The translations under genes and the position numbers were made by a program. The notes under the pieces are model-generated. The model ran no database searches. It was not told where the DNA came from and worked only from the letters and a program-made list of their open reading frames with translations. Below, in pieces: positions 36,532-46,823 of a DNA stretch of 64,000 nt; position 1 is the first letter of the stretch, and the number at the start of each line of letters is the position of its first letter. This stretch comes from Bacteroidales bacterium (GTDB lineage Bacteria > Bacteroidota > Bacteroidia > Bacteroidales > Bacteroidaceae), in assembly GCA_004557035.1 (NCBI GenBank), contig SFFB01000003.1, positions 35,446 through 99,445 on the forward strand, in the 5' to 3' direction.

Positions 36532-39336
36532 ATGAAAAAACTTTTTCCAAATCGTGAGCGCCTTGTCGCTCTGCTGATTGTTGCCTTCACGATGGCCGTG
36601 GCCCAAGTCAACGCCGCCGTGCTCAGAGGCAAAGTGATTGACGCTCAGACCGGCGAAGCGCTGCCCGGCGCCTCCGTCCAGATACTCCAGGCCGGGAAAA
36701 CCACCATCACCGACGAAGCCGGCCTGTTTGAGTTCGGCGGGCTCGGACAACGCGGCTACACCCTCGTGTGTAGCTACATCACCTACGAGAAACAAACCCT
36801 CACCGTCTATCCCGCACGCACCGACACGCTGCTCGTCATTGCACTCAAGCCCTACGAAGAGAGCCTCGGTGTGGCCACCGTCACCGTGAAGGCTCGCCGC
36901 AACACCGAACAGGCACTGGTCAATCTGCAAAAACAGAGCCTTGTGGTGCAAAACGGCGTGTCGGCACAACAAATCGCCAAGACGCAAGACCGCGACGCCT
37001 CAGAGGTGATACGCCGCGTGCCGGGCATTTCCATCATCGACCAGAAGTTTGTCATGGTGCGCGGACTCTCACAGCGCTACAACAATGTCTGGATCAATGG
37101 CGCAGCCGTGCCGTCGAGCGAGGCCGACTCCAGAGCCTTCTCTTTCGACATCATTCCCTCGTCGCAGGTCGATAACATGCAGATTGTCAAGTCACCGGCA
37201 CCCAACTATCCGGCCGATTTCTCGGGCGGTTTCATCTTGATAGACACCAAAGAGGTGCCCAATGAGAACAGTGCGCGCATAGCCGTGGGCGGTTCGGTCA
37301 ACGACCAGACCCATTTTTCCTCGTTTGCCCACGGACGCACAAGCGGCACCGACTTCCTCGGATTTGACAACGGCCTGCGGTCGCTGCCCTGCGGTCTCGA
37401 CGCCGTATTGCCCACCACGCCGCAGGGGCGCGGCATCGATATGGCCAATAGCGGACTCAACAACGACTGGCGCGTGAAACGCTTTTCGCCCATAGCCGAC
37501 CTCTCGTTGTCGGCCGACTTTAACCGCTCAAAAGACTACGACAACGGTGCCGTGCTGGCCCTGCTGGGATCGGTTAACTATTCCAACACTTGCAAGACCT
37601 ACGACCCTATGGACAATGCACTCTATGGTGCCTACGACTTGACCAACGACCGTAGCGTCATGCTCCACAGCTACACCGACCGTCAATACAGTCACAACGC
37701 CCGACTCGGTGCGATGCTCAACTTTACGTTCGTGCCCGCCAAAGGTGTGGGACGATATGAATGGAAGAATATATTCAATCAGCTCGGCACCGACCGCTAC
37801 ACCGATCGCGAAGGCTTTAACGCACAAAGCAACCGCATCAAAGAGGCTGAGTATTACTACAGCAGCCGAACCACCTACAACACGCAGCTCACGGCCAAAT
37901 ACGTGTGGGAACGCAGCCGAATGGACTGGAGTGCCGGCTATGCCTATGCCAACCGTAACCTTCCGGACCGCCGCCGCTACACGCTCGACAATCAGCTCGA
38001 TCCCGCCCGTGTGGGCCTTACCACAGGCAACGAGATTAACCGTGAGTTTACGCGCCTCGACGAGCACATTGCCTCCGCCGCCTTGAACTATCGCTACGAC
38101 CTCGGCACAGACGTGTTTGCACCCCAGTTACTCGGCGGCGCCTATGCCGAATACCGTTCACGCGAATACCGCACGCGCTCGTTCATCTATGGCTGGAACC
38201 CCGCCGCCAACGACCTGCCTGCCGACTTCCGCTATCTCGACCTTGCCAACGATTTGTTGGCCGGTAACTATTACGGCGACCGCGGCCTCTATCTGCTCGA
38301 CGACACCAACCGCCGCGACGACTACAGCGGCCGTCACCTCATGGCCTCCGGCTATCTGGCCGCCAACGTCACCCTTGGCCAACTCGGACTCTATGGCGGC
38401 GTGCGCTACGAACACAGCCGTATGGAGCTCATCAGCAATACCCGCTCGTATGAAGTGAGCCACCAGAGCACCTTCTACGACACCGACAACTTCTTCCCTT
38501 CGATAAATGCCAACTGGCGTTTCAATACCGCCCACCAGATGCGCCTCTCTTACGGCCGCAGCATCAACCGACCCGAATTCCGCGAAGTCAGTTCGTCGGT
38601 CTTCCACGACTTTGACCTCTCGGCCTCCGTGCAGGGTAATCCCGAGCTGACCGATTGCCACGTAGATAATCTTGACTTGCGCTATGAGTTCTATCCCTCT
38701 AAGGGTGACCAGATTACGGTGGCTGCCTTCTACAAACACTTTGATGCGCCGATTGAATGGACCTACACCGTTTCGGGTGGCACAGACCTGATTTATTCTT
38801 ACCAAAATGCCGACGGCGCACACAGCTACGGCGTGGAAATTGACGTGCGCAAGAGTCTGGACTTTATGGGCTTGAAAGACTTCACCCTCGTGATGAACGC
38901 CTCACTCATCAAGAGCCGCGTCAACTTCGACGCCTTGTCGCGACAAAAAGACCGCCCCATGCAGGGACAGTCGCCCTATCTGGTCAATGCCGGACTCTTC
39001 TATGCCCACGGCCCCTGGAACGCCTCTGTTCTCTACAACTGCATCGGTAAACGCCTCATCGGTGTGGGCCGAAGCCTCGGATCGACCGCCGACCAAACCG
39101 TCAACATCCCCGACGCCTATGAGATGCCCCGCCACGTGGTGGACCTCTCGGCCTCACATACTTGGCGTCACCTCACCCTCACGCTCGGTGTGAAAGACCT
39201 GTTGGCTCAGCGCGTCAACTTCAAGCAGACCAACGACGTGACCCTTGACGACGGTTCGCAGCGCCACGTCGACGAAATCACACGCAGTTACCGTCCAGGC
39301 CGCACCCTGAACCTGCGCCTCACCTATACCTTCTGA
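36532..39336 (+). CDS. TonB-dependent outer membrane receptor
   Basis: This 934-residue protein has a signal peptide (MKKLFPNRERLVALLIVAFT, cleavage near VNA). A CarboxypepD_reg-like N-terminal domain (about 28-110, VLRGKVIDAQTGEALPGASV) follows, then a plug (about 130-240, DRDASEVIRRVPGISI, FVMVRGLSQRYNNVWING) and a barrel to the C-terminus (RTLNLRLTYTF, ending in Phe). It takes up a ligand with energy from TonB-ExbBD. It is not SusC-like in length, and no SusD is adjacent. The gene after it encodes a surface lipoprotein with a matching promoter, so the pair probably work together. The ligand is unknown. Confidence 0.88.
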   Translation: MKKLFPNRERLVALLIVAFTMAVAQVNAAVLRGKVIDAQTGEALPGASVQILQAGKTTITDEAGLFEFGGLGQRGYTLVCSYITYEKQTLTVYPARTDTLLVIALKPYEESLGVATVTVKARRNTEQALVNLQKQSLVVQNGVSAQQIAKTQDRDASEVIRRVPGISIIDQKFVMVRGLSQRYNNVWINGAAVPSSEADSRAFSFDIIPSSQVDNMQIVKSPAPNYPADFSGGFILIDTKEVPNENSARIAVGGSVNDQTHFSSFAHGRTSGTDFLGFDNGLRSLPCGLDAVLPTTPQGRGIDMANSGLNNDWRVKRFSPIADLSLSADFNRSKDYDNGAVLALLGSVNYSNTCKTYDPMDNALYGAYDLTNDRSVMLHSYTDRQYSHNARLGAMLNFTFVPAKGVGRYEWKNIFNQLGTDRYTDREGFNAQSNRIKEAEYYYSSRTTYNTQLTAKYVWERSRMDWSAGYAYANRNLPDRRRYTLDNQLDPARVGLTTGNEINREFTRLDEHIASAALNYRYDLGTDVFAPQLLGGAYAEYRSREYRTRSFIYGWNPAANDLPADFRYLDLANDLLAGNYYGDRGLYLLDDTNRRDDYSGRHLMASGYLAANVTLGQLGLYGGVRYEHSRMELISNTRSYEVSHQSTFYDTDNFFPSINANWRFNTAHQMRLSYGRSINRPEFREVSSSVFHDFDLSASVQGNPELTDCHVDNLDLRYEFYPSKGDQITVAAFYKHFDAPIEWTYTVSGGTDLIYSYQNADGAHSYGVEIDVRKSLDFMGLKDFTLVMNASLIKSRVNFDALSRQKDRPMQGQSPYLVNAGLFYAHGPWNASVLYNCIGKRLIGVGRSLGSTADQTVNIPDAYEMPRHVVDLSASHTWRHLTLTLGVKDLLAQRVNFKQTNDVTLDDGSQRHVDEITRSYRPGRTLNLRLTYTF

Positions 39337-39353
39337 GGTTTAGTCATATGTGA

Positions 39354-39450
39354 AGTCTAAGAGACTAAGAGACTAAGAGTCAAAGAGACTAAGAGAGTTT
39401 GAGCGGCCAAGCCTACTTTTTGTCTTTTTGACTTTTTGTCTCTTTGTCTC
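39354..39450. repeat. Octamer-array element with TTTGAGCGGCCAAG core, copy 1
   Basis: The left arm (39354-39397) has octamers such as GAGACTAA repeated about five times and ends GAGAG. The core TTTGAGCGGCCAAGCC follows at 39398-39413. The right arm (39417-39450) is a run of octamers TTTTTGTC, TTTTTGAC, TTTTTGTC and TCTTTGTC. The two arms are roughly complementary (AGACTAAG against AGACAAAA), so the RNA could form a long imperfect hairpin with a U-rich 3' arm. It lies between the TonB receptor stop (39336) and the lipoprotein promoter and may act as terminator of the first gene. Confidence 0.65.
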
Positions 39451-39482
39451 CCCTAATAAACGACACAAAAACTTAACGTCAC

Positions 39483-39517
39483 TGCAACCCGGCCGTCACA
39501 TCCGAATCGCAACTTTG
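39483..39517 (+). promoter_or_regulatory. Promoter of the lipoprotein gene, twin of the TonB receptor promoter
   Basis: TGCAACCCGGC and CGTCACATC (39483, 39494) are two units spaced 11 bp. GTCACATC is followed after exactly eight bases by AACTTTGC (39511-39518). The spacing from GTCA to the G of TTTG is 22 bases here and at 36481-36503. The transcript start near 39524 gives an 80-nt leader to the ATG at 39604. Confidence 0.5.
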
Positions 39518-39603
39518 CAGTGTCAAAAATAGAAAACCCACAGAGGGTCGACTATAAGGCAAACAAACCAAGCATACACCATTTAAATTATTACCCAAAC
39601 AAA

Positions 39604-41148
39604 ATGGAAATGAAAAAAATCAATCACTTCATCTCGGGGGCCATTGTGCCCCTGGCCGCTCTGACGCTCACTTTGGGCTTCACTGCGTGCAGCGACGACG
39701 ACAAAGACAACATCACCCAGCCCGAACGTAACTGGAGCACCGACGGCGGACTCCGTGCAGCCGACAACCTGCTCTTCGACGGCAATGTCATTGGCAACGG
39801 CGACGACGAGTTTGTCTTCACCGGCAAGCAGACTTTGCCCAAAGGCACCTATACGCTCAAGGGCTTCGTCTATATAGCCGACGGCGCCGAACTCACCATC
39901 GAACCCGGCACCATCATTAAGGGCGACAAGCAGACCAAAGGCACACTCATCGTGGAACGTGGTGGCAAACTCTATGCACAAGGCTCGTCGACACAGCCTA
40001 TTGTCTTCACCTCAGCACAAGCTGCCGGCAACCGCCGACCCGGCGACTGGGGCGGTCTCATCCTTTGCGGCCGTGCACCCCACAACGCCGGCGAAGCCCA
40101 AATCGAGGGCGGACCGCGCACCAAACACGGCGGCGACCAGCCGGCAGACTGCTCGGGCGCTCTGAGCTACGTGCGCATCGAATTTGCAGGCTATCCCTAT
40201 GAAACAGACAAGGAAATCAATGGCCTCACGCTTGGCTCAGTGGGCAGTGGCACACAGCTCGATCACATCCAGGTGTCTTATTCAAACGACGACTCCTTTG
40301 AATGGTTCGGCGGCAACGTGAATGCCAAATACCTCGTGGCTTACAAGGGTTGGGACGATGACTTCGACACCGACAACGGCTACAGCGGCAACGTGCAGTT
40401 TGCCCTCTCAGTGCGCGATGCCCGCATCGCCGACAAGAGCCAGAGCAACGGCTTCGAGAGCGACAACGACGCAAGTGGTTCGTCTGCCTCTCCCCGCACT
40501 TCCTGCACCTTCAGCAACGTCACCTTCATCGGTCCGAAACTTACCGCCGACGATTTCGTCAACGACGCCTCCTACATCACCGGCGGCAGCCTTAACCCCA
40601 ACAACGGCTCGGGTCTGGGCAAGTTCCAAGCCGCTATGCACATACGTCGTGGTTCGCGCCTCAACTGCATCAACTCACTGGCCGCAGGCTGGCCCATCGG
40701 CGTGATTTATGATGGAGAAAAGGGCGACACCCAGACTGCCGCCGAGGCCGGACAGCTCAGCCTTAATCACGTATGGCTGGCCGATATGGACATCACCGGT
40801 TCCGACGCCAACAAACTCTACAGCGACGTGCTCGTCACCGGCTACGATGCCAACAAGCAGCCCGTCACCGACGCCACGCAGACCTCGTTCTCTTCGCGCT
40901 TCTTCCTGGCCGGAGCCGGCAACCAGACCGTAGCCTTCAGTACGCTCTCTCTGCAGGCCAGCACCTACGCTCCGTCGCTCACCACGCCCGTGGTGCCTGC
41001 CGCAGGCAGTCCGCTCATTGGCGCCGCCGGATGGGACGGCATCACGGCCGACTACTTCAGTCGTGTGAACTACATCGGCGCTTTTGCCGCCGGCGACAAC
41101 TGGCTCAACGGCTGGACCGAGTTTGATCCCCAAAACGCCGCTTATTGA
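39604..41148 (+). CDS. Surface-exposed lipoprotein with beta-helix-like body
   Basis: The protein has 514 residues from ATG 39604 (MEMKKINHF); ATG 39610 is nearly equivalent. The N-terminus ends LTLGFTAC followed by SDDDKDN: a lipidated Cys with the Ser-Asp-Asp-Asp export signal that sends Bacteroidetes lipoproteins to the cell surface. The body has YIADGAELTIEPGTIIKGDK, RGGKLYAQGSSTQPIVFTSA and GNRRPGDWGGLILCGRAP, characteristic of a widespread family often mislabelled 'multidrug transporter' or T9SS target. It is probably parallel beta-helix. Its promoter resembles that of the TonB receptor before it, so it may be that receptor's surface partner. The function is unproven. Confidence 0.75.
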   Translation: MEMKKINHFISGAIVPLAALTLTLGFTACSDDDKDNITQPERNWSTDGGLRAADNLLFDGNVIGNGDDEFVFTGKQTLPKGTYTLKGFVYIADGAELTIEPGTIIKGDKQTKGTLIVERGGKLYAQGSSTQPIVFTSAQAAGNRRPGDWGGLILCGRAPHNAGEAQIEGGPRTKHGGDQPADCSGALSYVRIEFAGYPYETDKEINGLTLGSVGSGTQLDHIQVSYSNDDSFEWFGGNVNAKYLVAYKGWDDDFDTDNGYSGNVQFALSVRDARIADKSQSNGFESDNDASGSSASPRTSCTFSNVTFIGPKLTADDFVNDASYITGGSLNPNNGSGLGKFQAAMHIRRGSRLNCINSLAAGWPIGVIYDGEKGDTQTAAEAGQLSLNHVWLADMDITGSDANKLYSDVLVTGYDANKQPVTDATQTSFSSRFFLAGAGNQTVAFSTLSLQASTYAPSLTTPVVPAAGSPLIGAAGWDGITADYFSRVNYIGAFAAGDNWLNGWTEFDPQNAAY

Positions 41149-41234
41149 TGTAAGAGGTTAGTTTGAGACAAAACCCATCCGGACAGTAAGGGGAGGACGT
41201 GAGGAGCCTTCCGGCACTGCCCGGATTTTTGTCT

Positions 41235-41390
41235 TTTGCGCTGCGCCGTTTGGTCGTTACCTTTGAGGTAAGAAAAGAAGAAGAGGTCCCTTCGGGGGCC
41301 TCTTTTGTTGTATTTCAAGACCTTACGGTCATAAGGACAGTTTTTGCGGGCCTTATGGCAGAAAAAACGGGGCTTATCGCCGTGAGATTT
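41235..41390 (+). repeat. Dispersed promoter-hairpin-tail element, copy C
   Basis: -33 TTTG (41235-41238), exactly 19 nt, -7 TACCTTTG (41258-41265), 15 nt of AGGTAAGAAAAGAAG. A 10-bp hairpin follows with a TTCG tetraloop (41281-41304, AAGAGGTCCC paired with GGGGCCTCTT), then TTTT. The tail holds CTTACGGTCATAAGGACAGT, then GCGGGCCTTATGGCAGAAAA, then ACGGGGCTTATCGCC. It lies past the lipoprotein gene. The rest of the gap to the tRNA holds nothing I recognise except the tRNA promoter. Confidence 0.7.
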
Positions 41391-41620
41391 TTCCTTGTTT
41401 CGGACACTGCTGTGTCCCATTTGACCCATTCAGATTGCCTGTCCGTGCATGTCGGAAGGCACAGGGCAAGAAAAGTAAAGTTTTTTTGTCATCGAAAAAC
41501 ACCATCTTGAACGCCTCGGTCCCACAGTGTTCAACGCCTCAACGAGGTGCCTTTTCCTTGCACTCAAGTCGTCTGACTGTCGTTTTGGCCCCGGTCTTCA
41601 CAAAAAATCGGCACAAAGCG

Positions 41621-41651
41621 TGTGTCGGATGAAAATAATCGCTTATTTTTG
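41621..41651 (+). promoter_or_regulatory. Promoter of tRNA-Gly
   Basis: TGTG (41621-41624), exactly 19 nt, and TATTTTTG (41644-41651) followed by C form a Bacteroidetes promoter ending 23 bases before the first base of the tRNA. Confidence 0.6.
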
Positions 41652-41674
41652 CAATAAATTGAACAAAGCATAAT

Positions 41675-41750
41675 GCGGCAGTAGCTCAGTTGGTAGAGCA
41701 TTGGCTTCCCAAGCCAAGGGTCGCGGGTTCGAACCCCGTTTGCCGCTCCA
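41675..41750 (+). tRNA. tRNA-Gly (anticodon CCC)
   Basis: The 76-base gene folds as a standard cloverleaf. The acceptor GCGGCAG pairs with TTGCCGC and the D arm is GCTCAGTTGGTAGAGC. The anticodon stem TTGGC/GCCAA has loop TTCCCAA and anticodon CCC at 41708-41710. The T arm is GCGGG-TTCGAAC-CCCGT. CCA is encoded at 41748-41750. It reads GGG codons. The nhaD gene begins 54 bases downstream. Confidence 0.97.
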
Positions 41751-41803
41751 ACTATATCCTCCACCTCCCGGGCATATTCCCCACATTTTCATACGTATTG
41801 TAT

Positions 41804-43201
41804 ATGGCGGCAATCATCATCCTCTGTGTTTTCGTAGGCGGCCTCGTCTTTATGGCCTCTGAGTGCGTCAACAGGATGAACAAGGCCGCCGTCGCTATGT
41901 TTATGGGCGTGGTGTGCTGGCTGGTCTATATCATGTACGGCACGCACTTCGTCGTGACCGAACACCCCATCGATTTTCTTTCATACGTTTCGTCGGCCGG
42001 CGTGGATGCAGACACGGTCAAGACGTTTATTGCCCAAAACCTCTTCTTCAAATATGTGCTCACGGCCGCCGAGGTCATTCTCTTCTTGCTGGCCACGATG
42101 ACCATCGTGGAAGTATTGGGCAACAACGGCTGCTTTGACTTCATCGGCGGTTGGTTGCGCACACGGAGCCCCAAACGCTTTTTGTGGACCGTGGCCGGTA
42201 TCACCTTCCTGCTTTCGGCCAACCTCGACAACGTCACCACCGTCTGCCTTATGCTGGGCATTATGCACACCATCATTGCCGACGACCGCGGACGCATGGT
42301 GTTTGGCTCGGTCATCGTGGTGTCGGCGGCAGCAGGTGGCGCCTTTACCGTCATCGGCGACGTGACCACGCTCACCCTTTGGACCAACGGCAAGGTGACC
42401 CCTTCGGCCTATACCGCGATGGTGGCCCTGCCATGTCTCGCGGCCTTGGCTACAACGCTTTGGCTCATCATGCGGAGCCTGCCCTCGCGCCTGTCGCTTA
42501 TGCAGACGGCCATGCCTTACCGTGGCGACGACACCGTTCTCTCGCCCCTGTGGCGACTGGTTTTGCTTTTTGTTGGCATAGGCGGATTGTGGTTCATCCC
42601 CACCTTCCACAACCTCACCGGCTTGCCCACATTCGTAGGCGCCCTGTGTGTGCTCTCCCTGCTATGGATTGTCAACGAAATCTGTAACCGCTCGCTGATG
42701 CACAGCGACATGATGGTGCGCCAGCGCAAGCCTATGGCCCTGCAATACGTCAACATTCAAAACATGCTGCTCTTCATGGGGCTCATGCTCACTTTCGGCG
42801 TGTTGAAAGAGACGGGCCTGCCGGCACGTTTCTTTTCGCGCATTGCTGCCGATCTGGACAACGTCTATCTTGTCGGAGCCGTGATGGGCGGCCTCTCGGC
42901 CGTTTTCGGCAACATCCCCACGCTGTTGGGCGGTGTCTTCTTTTTCAATCCCGAAGCCGGCGGTGCAGCCCAAGCCGACGTCATGGTCAACTATGCCTCG
43001 GGCGGCGTGTTCTGGCCTTTGCTTAGCTACTCCACGGCTCTGGGCAGCGTAGTCTTCTCGGTCAGCACCGTGGCCGGTATGGCGCTGATGAGAATGGAAG
43101 GCGTCAAGATGGGGTGGTATTTTAGGCATATATCGGGCAAGGTGCTCGTGGGTTGGTGCGTGGGCTTGGTGGTGATGTGGATTACCACGGCCTTTTTCTG
43201 A
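41804..43201 (+). CDS. nhaD: NhaD-type Na+/H+ antiporter
   Basis: From ATG 41804 the protein has 465 residues with about 12 membrane helices and the ion-transporter (IT superfamily) features: [35 protein letters not shown] and [22 protein letters not shown]-terminal repeat has [19 protein letters not shown]. Conserved Asp and Thr in the SANLDNVTT and GDVTT motifs form the ion site. It exports Na+ in exchange for protons. The longer frame upstream runs through the tRNA and is rejected. It is followed after 67 bases by pfkA. Confidence 0.88.
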   Translation: MAAIIILCVFVGGLVFMASECVNRMNKAAVAMFMGVVCWLVYIMYGTHFVVTEHPIDFLSYVSSAGVDADTVKTFIAQNLFFKYVLTAAEVILFLLATMTIVEVLGNNGCFDFIGGWLRTRSPKRFLWTVAGITFLLSANLDNVTTVCLMLGIMHTIIADDRGRMVFGSVIVVSAAAGGAFTVIGDVTTLTLWTNGKVTPSAYTAMVALPCLAALATTLWLIMRSLPSRLSLMQTAMPYRGDDTVLSPLWRLVLLFVGIGGLWFIPTFHNLTGLPTFVGALCVLSLLWIVNEICNRSLMHSDMMVRQRKPMALQYVNIQNMLLFMGLMLTFGVLKETGLPARFFSRIAADLDNVYLVGAVMGGLSAVFGNIPTLLGGVFFFNPEAGGAAQADVMVNYASGGVFWPLLSYSTALGSVVFSVSTVAGMALMRMEGVKMGWYFRHISGKVLVGWCVGLVVMWITTAFF

Positions 43202-43268
43202 ACCGCCCGGGCCTATGCCATCATCTTTTTCAGACGAGCAAAACACACTAAAACTAAGATACACTATT

Positions 43269-44246
43269 ATGGGAAAAATCAGATGTGTCGGCGTGCTTAC
43301 CTCAGGAGGTGACGCCCCCGGAATGAACGCAGCCATCCGCTCGGTGACCCGTAGCGGCATTTGCAACGGATTTAAGATAAAAGGCATCTATCGCGGCTAT
43401 TATGGCCTGATAAACGACGAGATAAAGTCTTTCACCACCGAAGACGTGAGCAACATCATCCAGACCGGTGGCACCATCTTGCGTACGGCTCGCTGCAAGG
43501 AGTTCCAGACTCCAGAAGGCCGCCTCAAGGCTTACCAGAACCTCCGCAAAGAGGGGATTGACGCCCTCGTGGTGATTGGCGGAAACGGATCGCTGACCGG
43601 AGCCATGGCATTGGCTGAAGAATATGACTTCCCCTGTATCGGTCTGCCAGGTACCATTGACAACGACCTCTATGGCACAGACAGCACCATCGGTTACGAT
43701 ACCACGCTCAACACCATCACCGACTGCGTGGACAAAATACGCGACACGGCCACGAGCCACGAGCGTATCTTCTTCGTCGAGGTGATGGGACGCGACGCAG
43801 GTTTCTTGGCCCAAAATAGCGCCATAGCAGCAGGAGCCGAAGCCGCCATCATACCCGAAGACCTTATGGAGAGCGACCAGCTCATCAAGTTTATGGAGCG
43901 AGGCATCCGCAAGAGCAAAAAAAGCTGCATAGTCATCGTGAGTGAAAGTCCTAAATGTGGCGCCATCTATTATGCTGACCGTGTGAAGCAGGAATATCCC
44001 GACTACGACGTGCGCGTGTCCATTCTCGGCCACCTGCAGCGTGGCGGTAGCCCCTCGGCGAGAGACCGCATCTTGGCCAGTCGCGTGGGCGTGGGTGCCA
44101 TTGAGGCCCTGGTCAAGGGCCAGCGCAACGTGATGGTGGGCGTGAGAAACAACGAAGTGGTCTACGTGCCGTTCATCGAAGCCGTAGGTAAGCAGAAACC
44201 ACTCGACAAACAGCTCATCAAAGTATTGGACGAACTCTCCATATAA
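43269..44246 (+). CDS. pfkA: ATP-dependent 6-phosphofructokinase PfkA
   Basis: PfkA phosphorylates fructose-6-phosphate in glycolysis. From ATG 43269 the protein has 325 residues with the ATP-binding [11 protein letters not shown] at the N-terminus, RTARCKEF, the catalytic loop [19 protein letters not shown] and [12 protein letters not shown], and [13 protein letters not shown] near the C-terminus. The Gly in GGDAPG is typical of ATP-using rather than pyrophosphate-using forms. Length is normal. It probably shares a transcript with nhaD. A small hairpin CCGG-AAAA-CCGG followed by six Ts lies near 44325-44343. Confidence 0.95.
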   Translation: MGKIRCVGVLTSGGDAPGMNAAIRSVTRSGICNGFKIKGIYRGYYGLINDEIKSFTTEDVSNIIQTGGTILRTARCKEFQTPEGRLKAYQNLRKEGIDALVVIGGNGSLTGAMALAEEYDFPCIGLPGTIDNDLYGTDSTIGYDTTLNTITDCVDKIRDTATSHERIFFVEVMGRDAGFLAQNSAIAAGAEAAIIPEDLMESDQLIKFMERGIRKSKKSCIVIVSESPKCGAIYYADRVKQEYPDYDVRVSILGHLQRGGSPSARDRILASRVGVGAIEALVKGQRNVMVGVRNNEVVYVPFIEAVGKQKPLDKQLIKVLDELSI

Positions 44247-44398
44247 TATATATAATAAGGCGTGCAAGCCGAGGGGCGCCTGGCGTGACTTAGCCCCTAC
44301 GCCTACGGCTATGGGCCGGAAATGCCGGAAAACCGGATTTTTTGCCGGGAAAAGTGATTTTTACCACTCGCCAAGGCCTCATATCCACCGACAAAAGC

Positions 44399-44406
44399 TA
44401 TATTTG
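44399..44406 (+). promoter_or_regulatory. Promoter of the ATP synthase operon, -7 element
   Basis: TATATTTG followed by C is a perfect -7 box. Transcription would start near 44413, about 60 nt before the atpD ATG. I see no clear TTTG at the -33 position. Confidence 0.55.
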
Positions 44407-44449
44407 CAAACGACTTAGGCCGGTAGGTCTTATCAGTCCGACACGATAA

Positions 44450-46015
<1,566 letters not shown>

Positions 46016-46104
46016 ATAATGTCGAGGCCGTCGGCGAGCAGCCTTGTACAGTCCACTTGCCACTGCCTCACGCTTTCCCTTCTTCCAAAAGAAAAGTTCA
46101 CACT

Positions 46105-46341
46105 ATGTACGTAACCATCTTGTCTCCCGAGAAGACACTCTATGCAGGCGAAGCCAAACTCGTCAATGTGCCGGGGCAGAAAGGACGCTTTGAGGTGCTC
46201 GACCATCATGCACCCATCATCTCCGGTCTCGACGAGGGCAGGGTGGTGTGTATGGGCGAAGAGCCGCTCGAACTCGACATCAAAAGCGGCTTTATCGAGG
46301 TGGCCGACAATCGCGTCACACTTTGTGTCGAACCGCTTTAA
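46105..46341 (+). CDS. atpC: ATP synthase F1 subunit epsilon, short form
   Basis: From ATG 46105 the protein has 78 residues (MYVTILSPEKTLYAGEAKLV, FEVLDHHAPIISGLDEGRV). This is only the N-terminal beta-sandwich that joins gamma to the c ring. The C-terminal pair of helices that inhibits rotation in E. coli epsilon is absent. The frame ends cleanly, so it is not truncated by mutation. The TTG start 16 codons earlier has no family support. It is the second gene of the operon. Confidence 0.93.
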   Translation: MYVTILSPEKTLYAGEAKLVNVPGQKGRFEVLDHHAPIISGLDEGRVVCMGEEPLELDIKSGFIEVADNRVTLCVEPL

Positions 46342-46405
46342 GCCGGAACGGAAACAGTCGGTTGTCTCGCCCGTCCTCTTCGCTTTCATTTATCGCCTTT
46401 CCACG

Positions 46406-46807
46406 ATGAAATCTATCAAACCCCTGCTTTTGCTCACACTTATCTATCTCTTGCTCGGTCCGCTGTTGCTTTGGATAGAAGTGTCCGCAGTCGGAAACGC
46501 AGCCTTGCGACAGGCTTGGCCCATAACGGTGATTGCCGTCGCCTTCTTTGCCTATCATCTGCTCTGGCTCACATTTCTAGACCGCTTGCGCTCCAACGGC
46601 AGCCGCCGGCTCACTCAGGCCCTGCTGGGCGGCAGTGTGGTGAGAATGCTTATGGCACTTCTCCTCGTCGTGGGCTACTGTTTCATAATGAAAGAGGGCC
46701 ATCTCCTTTTCGCCATTAACCTTATGACCTATTATCTTGTGACGCTTGTGGCGACCGGTCTGATGACCATCAAGCAAGAACGCAAGGCCTCCCAAACCAA
46801 ACAATGA
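46406..46807 (+). CDS. AtpI-like small membrane protein of the ATP synthase operon
   Basis: The 133-residue protein starts at ATG 46406 (MKSIKPLLLLTLIYLLLGPL). It has four predicted membrane helices separated by short basic loops. Its position between atpC and atpB is that of atpI, which helps assemble the c ring or Mg2+ supply, but the sequence similarity to AtpI is too weak to be sure. The longer frame beginning at 46142 overlaps atpC and is rejected. Confidence 0.7.
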   Translation: MKSIKPLLLLTLIYLLLGPLLLWIEVSAVGNAALRQAWPITVIAVAFFAYHLLWLTFLDRLRSNGSRRLTQALLGGSVVRMLMALLLVVGYCFIMKEGHLLFAINLMTYYLVTLVATGLMTIKQERKASQTKQ

Positions 46808-46823
46808 TAATCTCAAGACCATC

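Noticed and set aside
39354..39450. Octamer arrays considered as a CRISPR array
   Set aside because: The units are 8 bases with no unique spacers and no cas genes nearby.
39520..39603. GTG start at 39520 for the lipoprotein
   Set aside because: It would lie directly on the predicted transcription start and place a non-signal segment before the lipoprotein signal sequence; ATG 39604 gives a proper signal peptide and lipobox.
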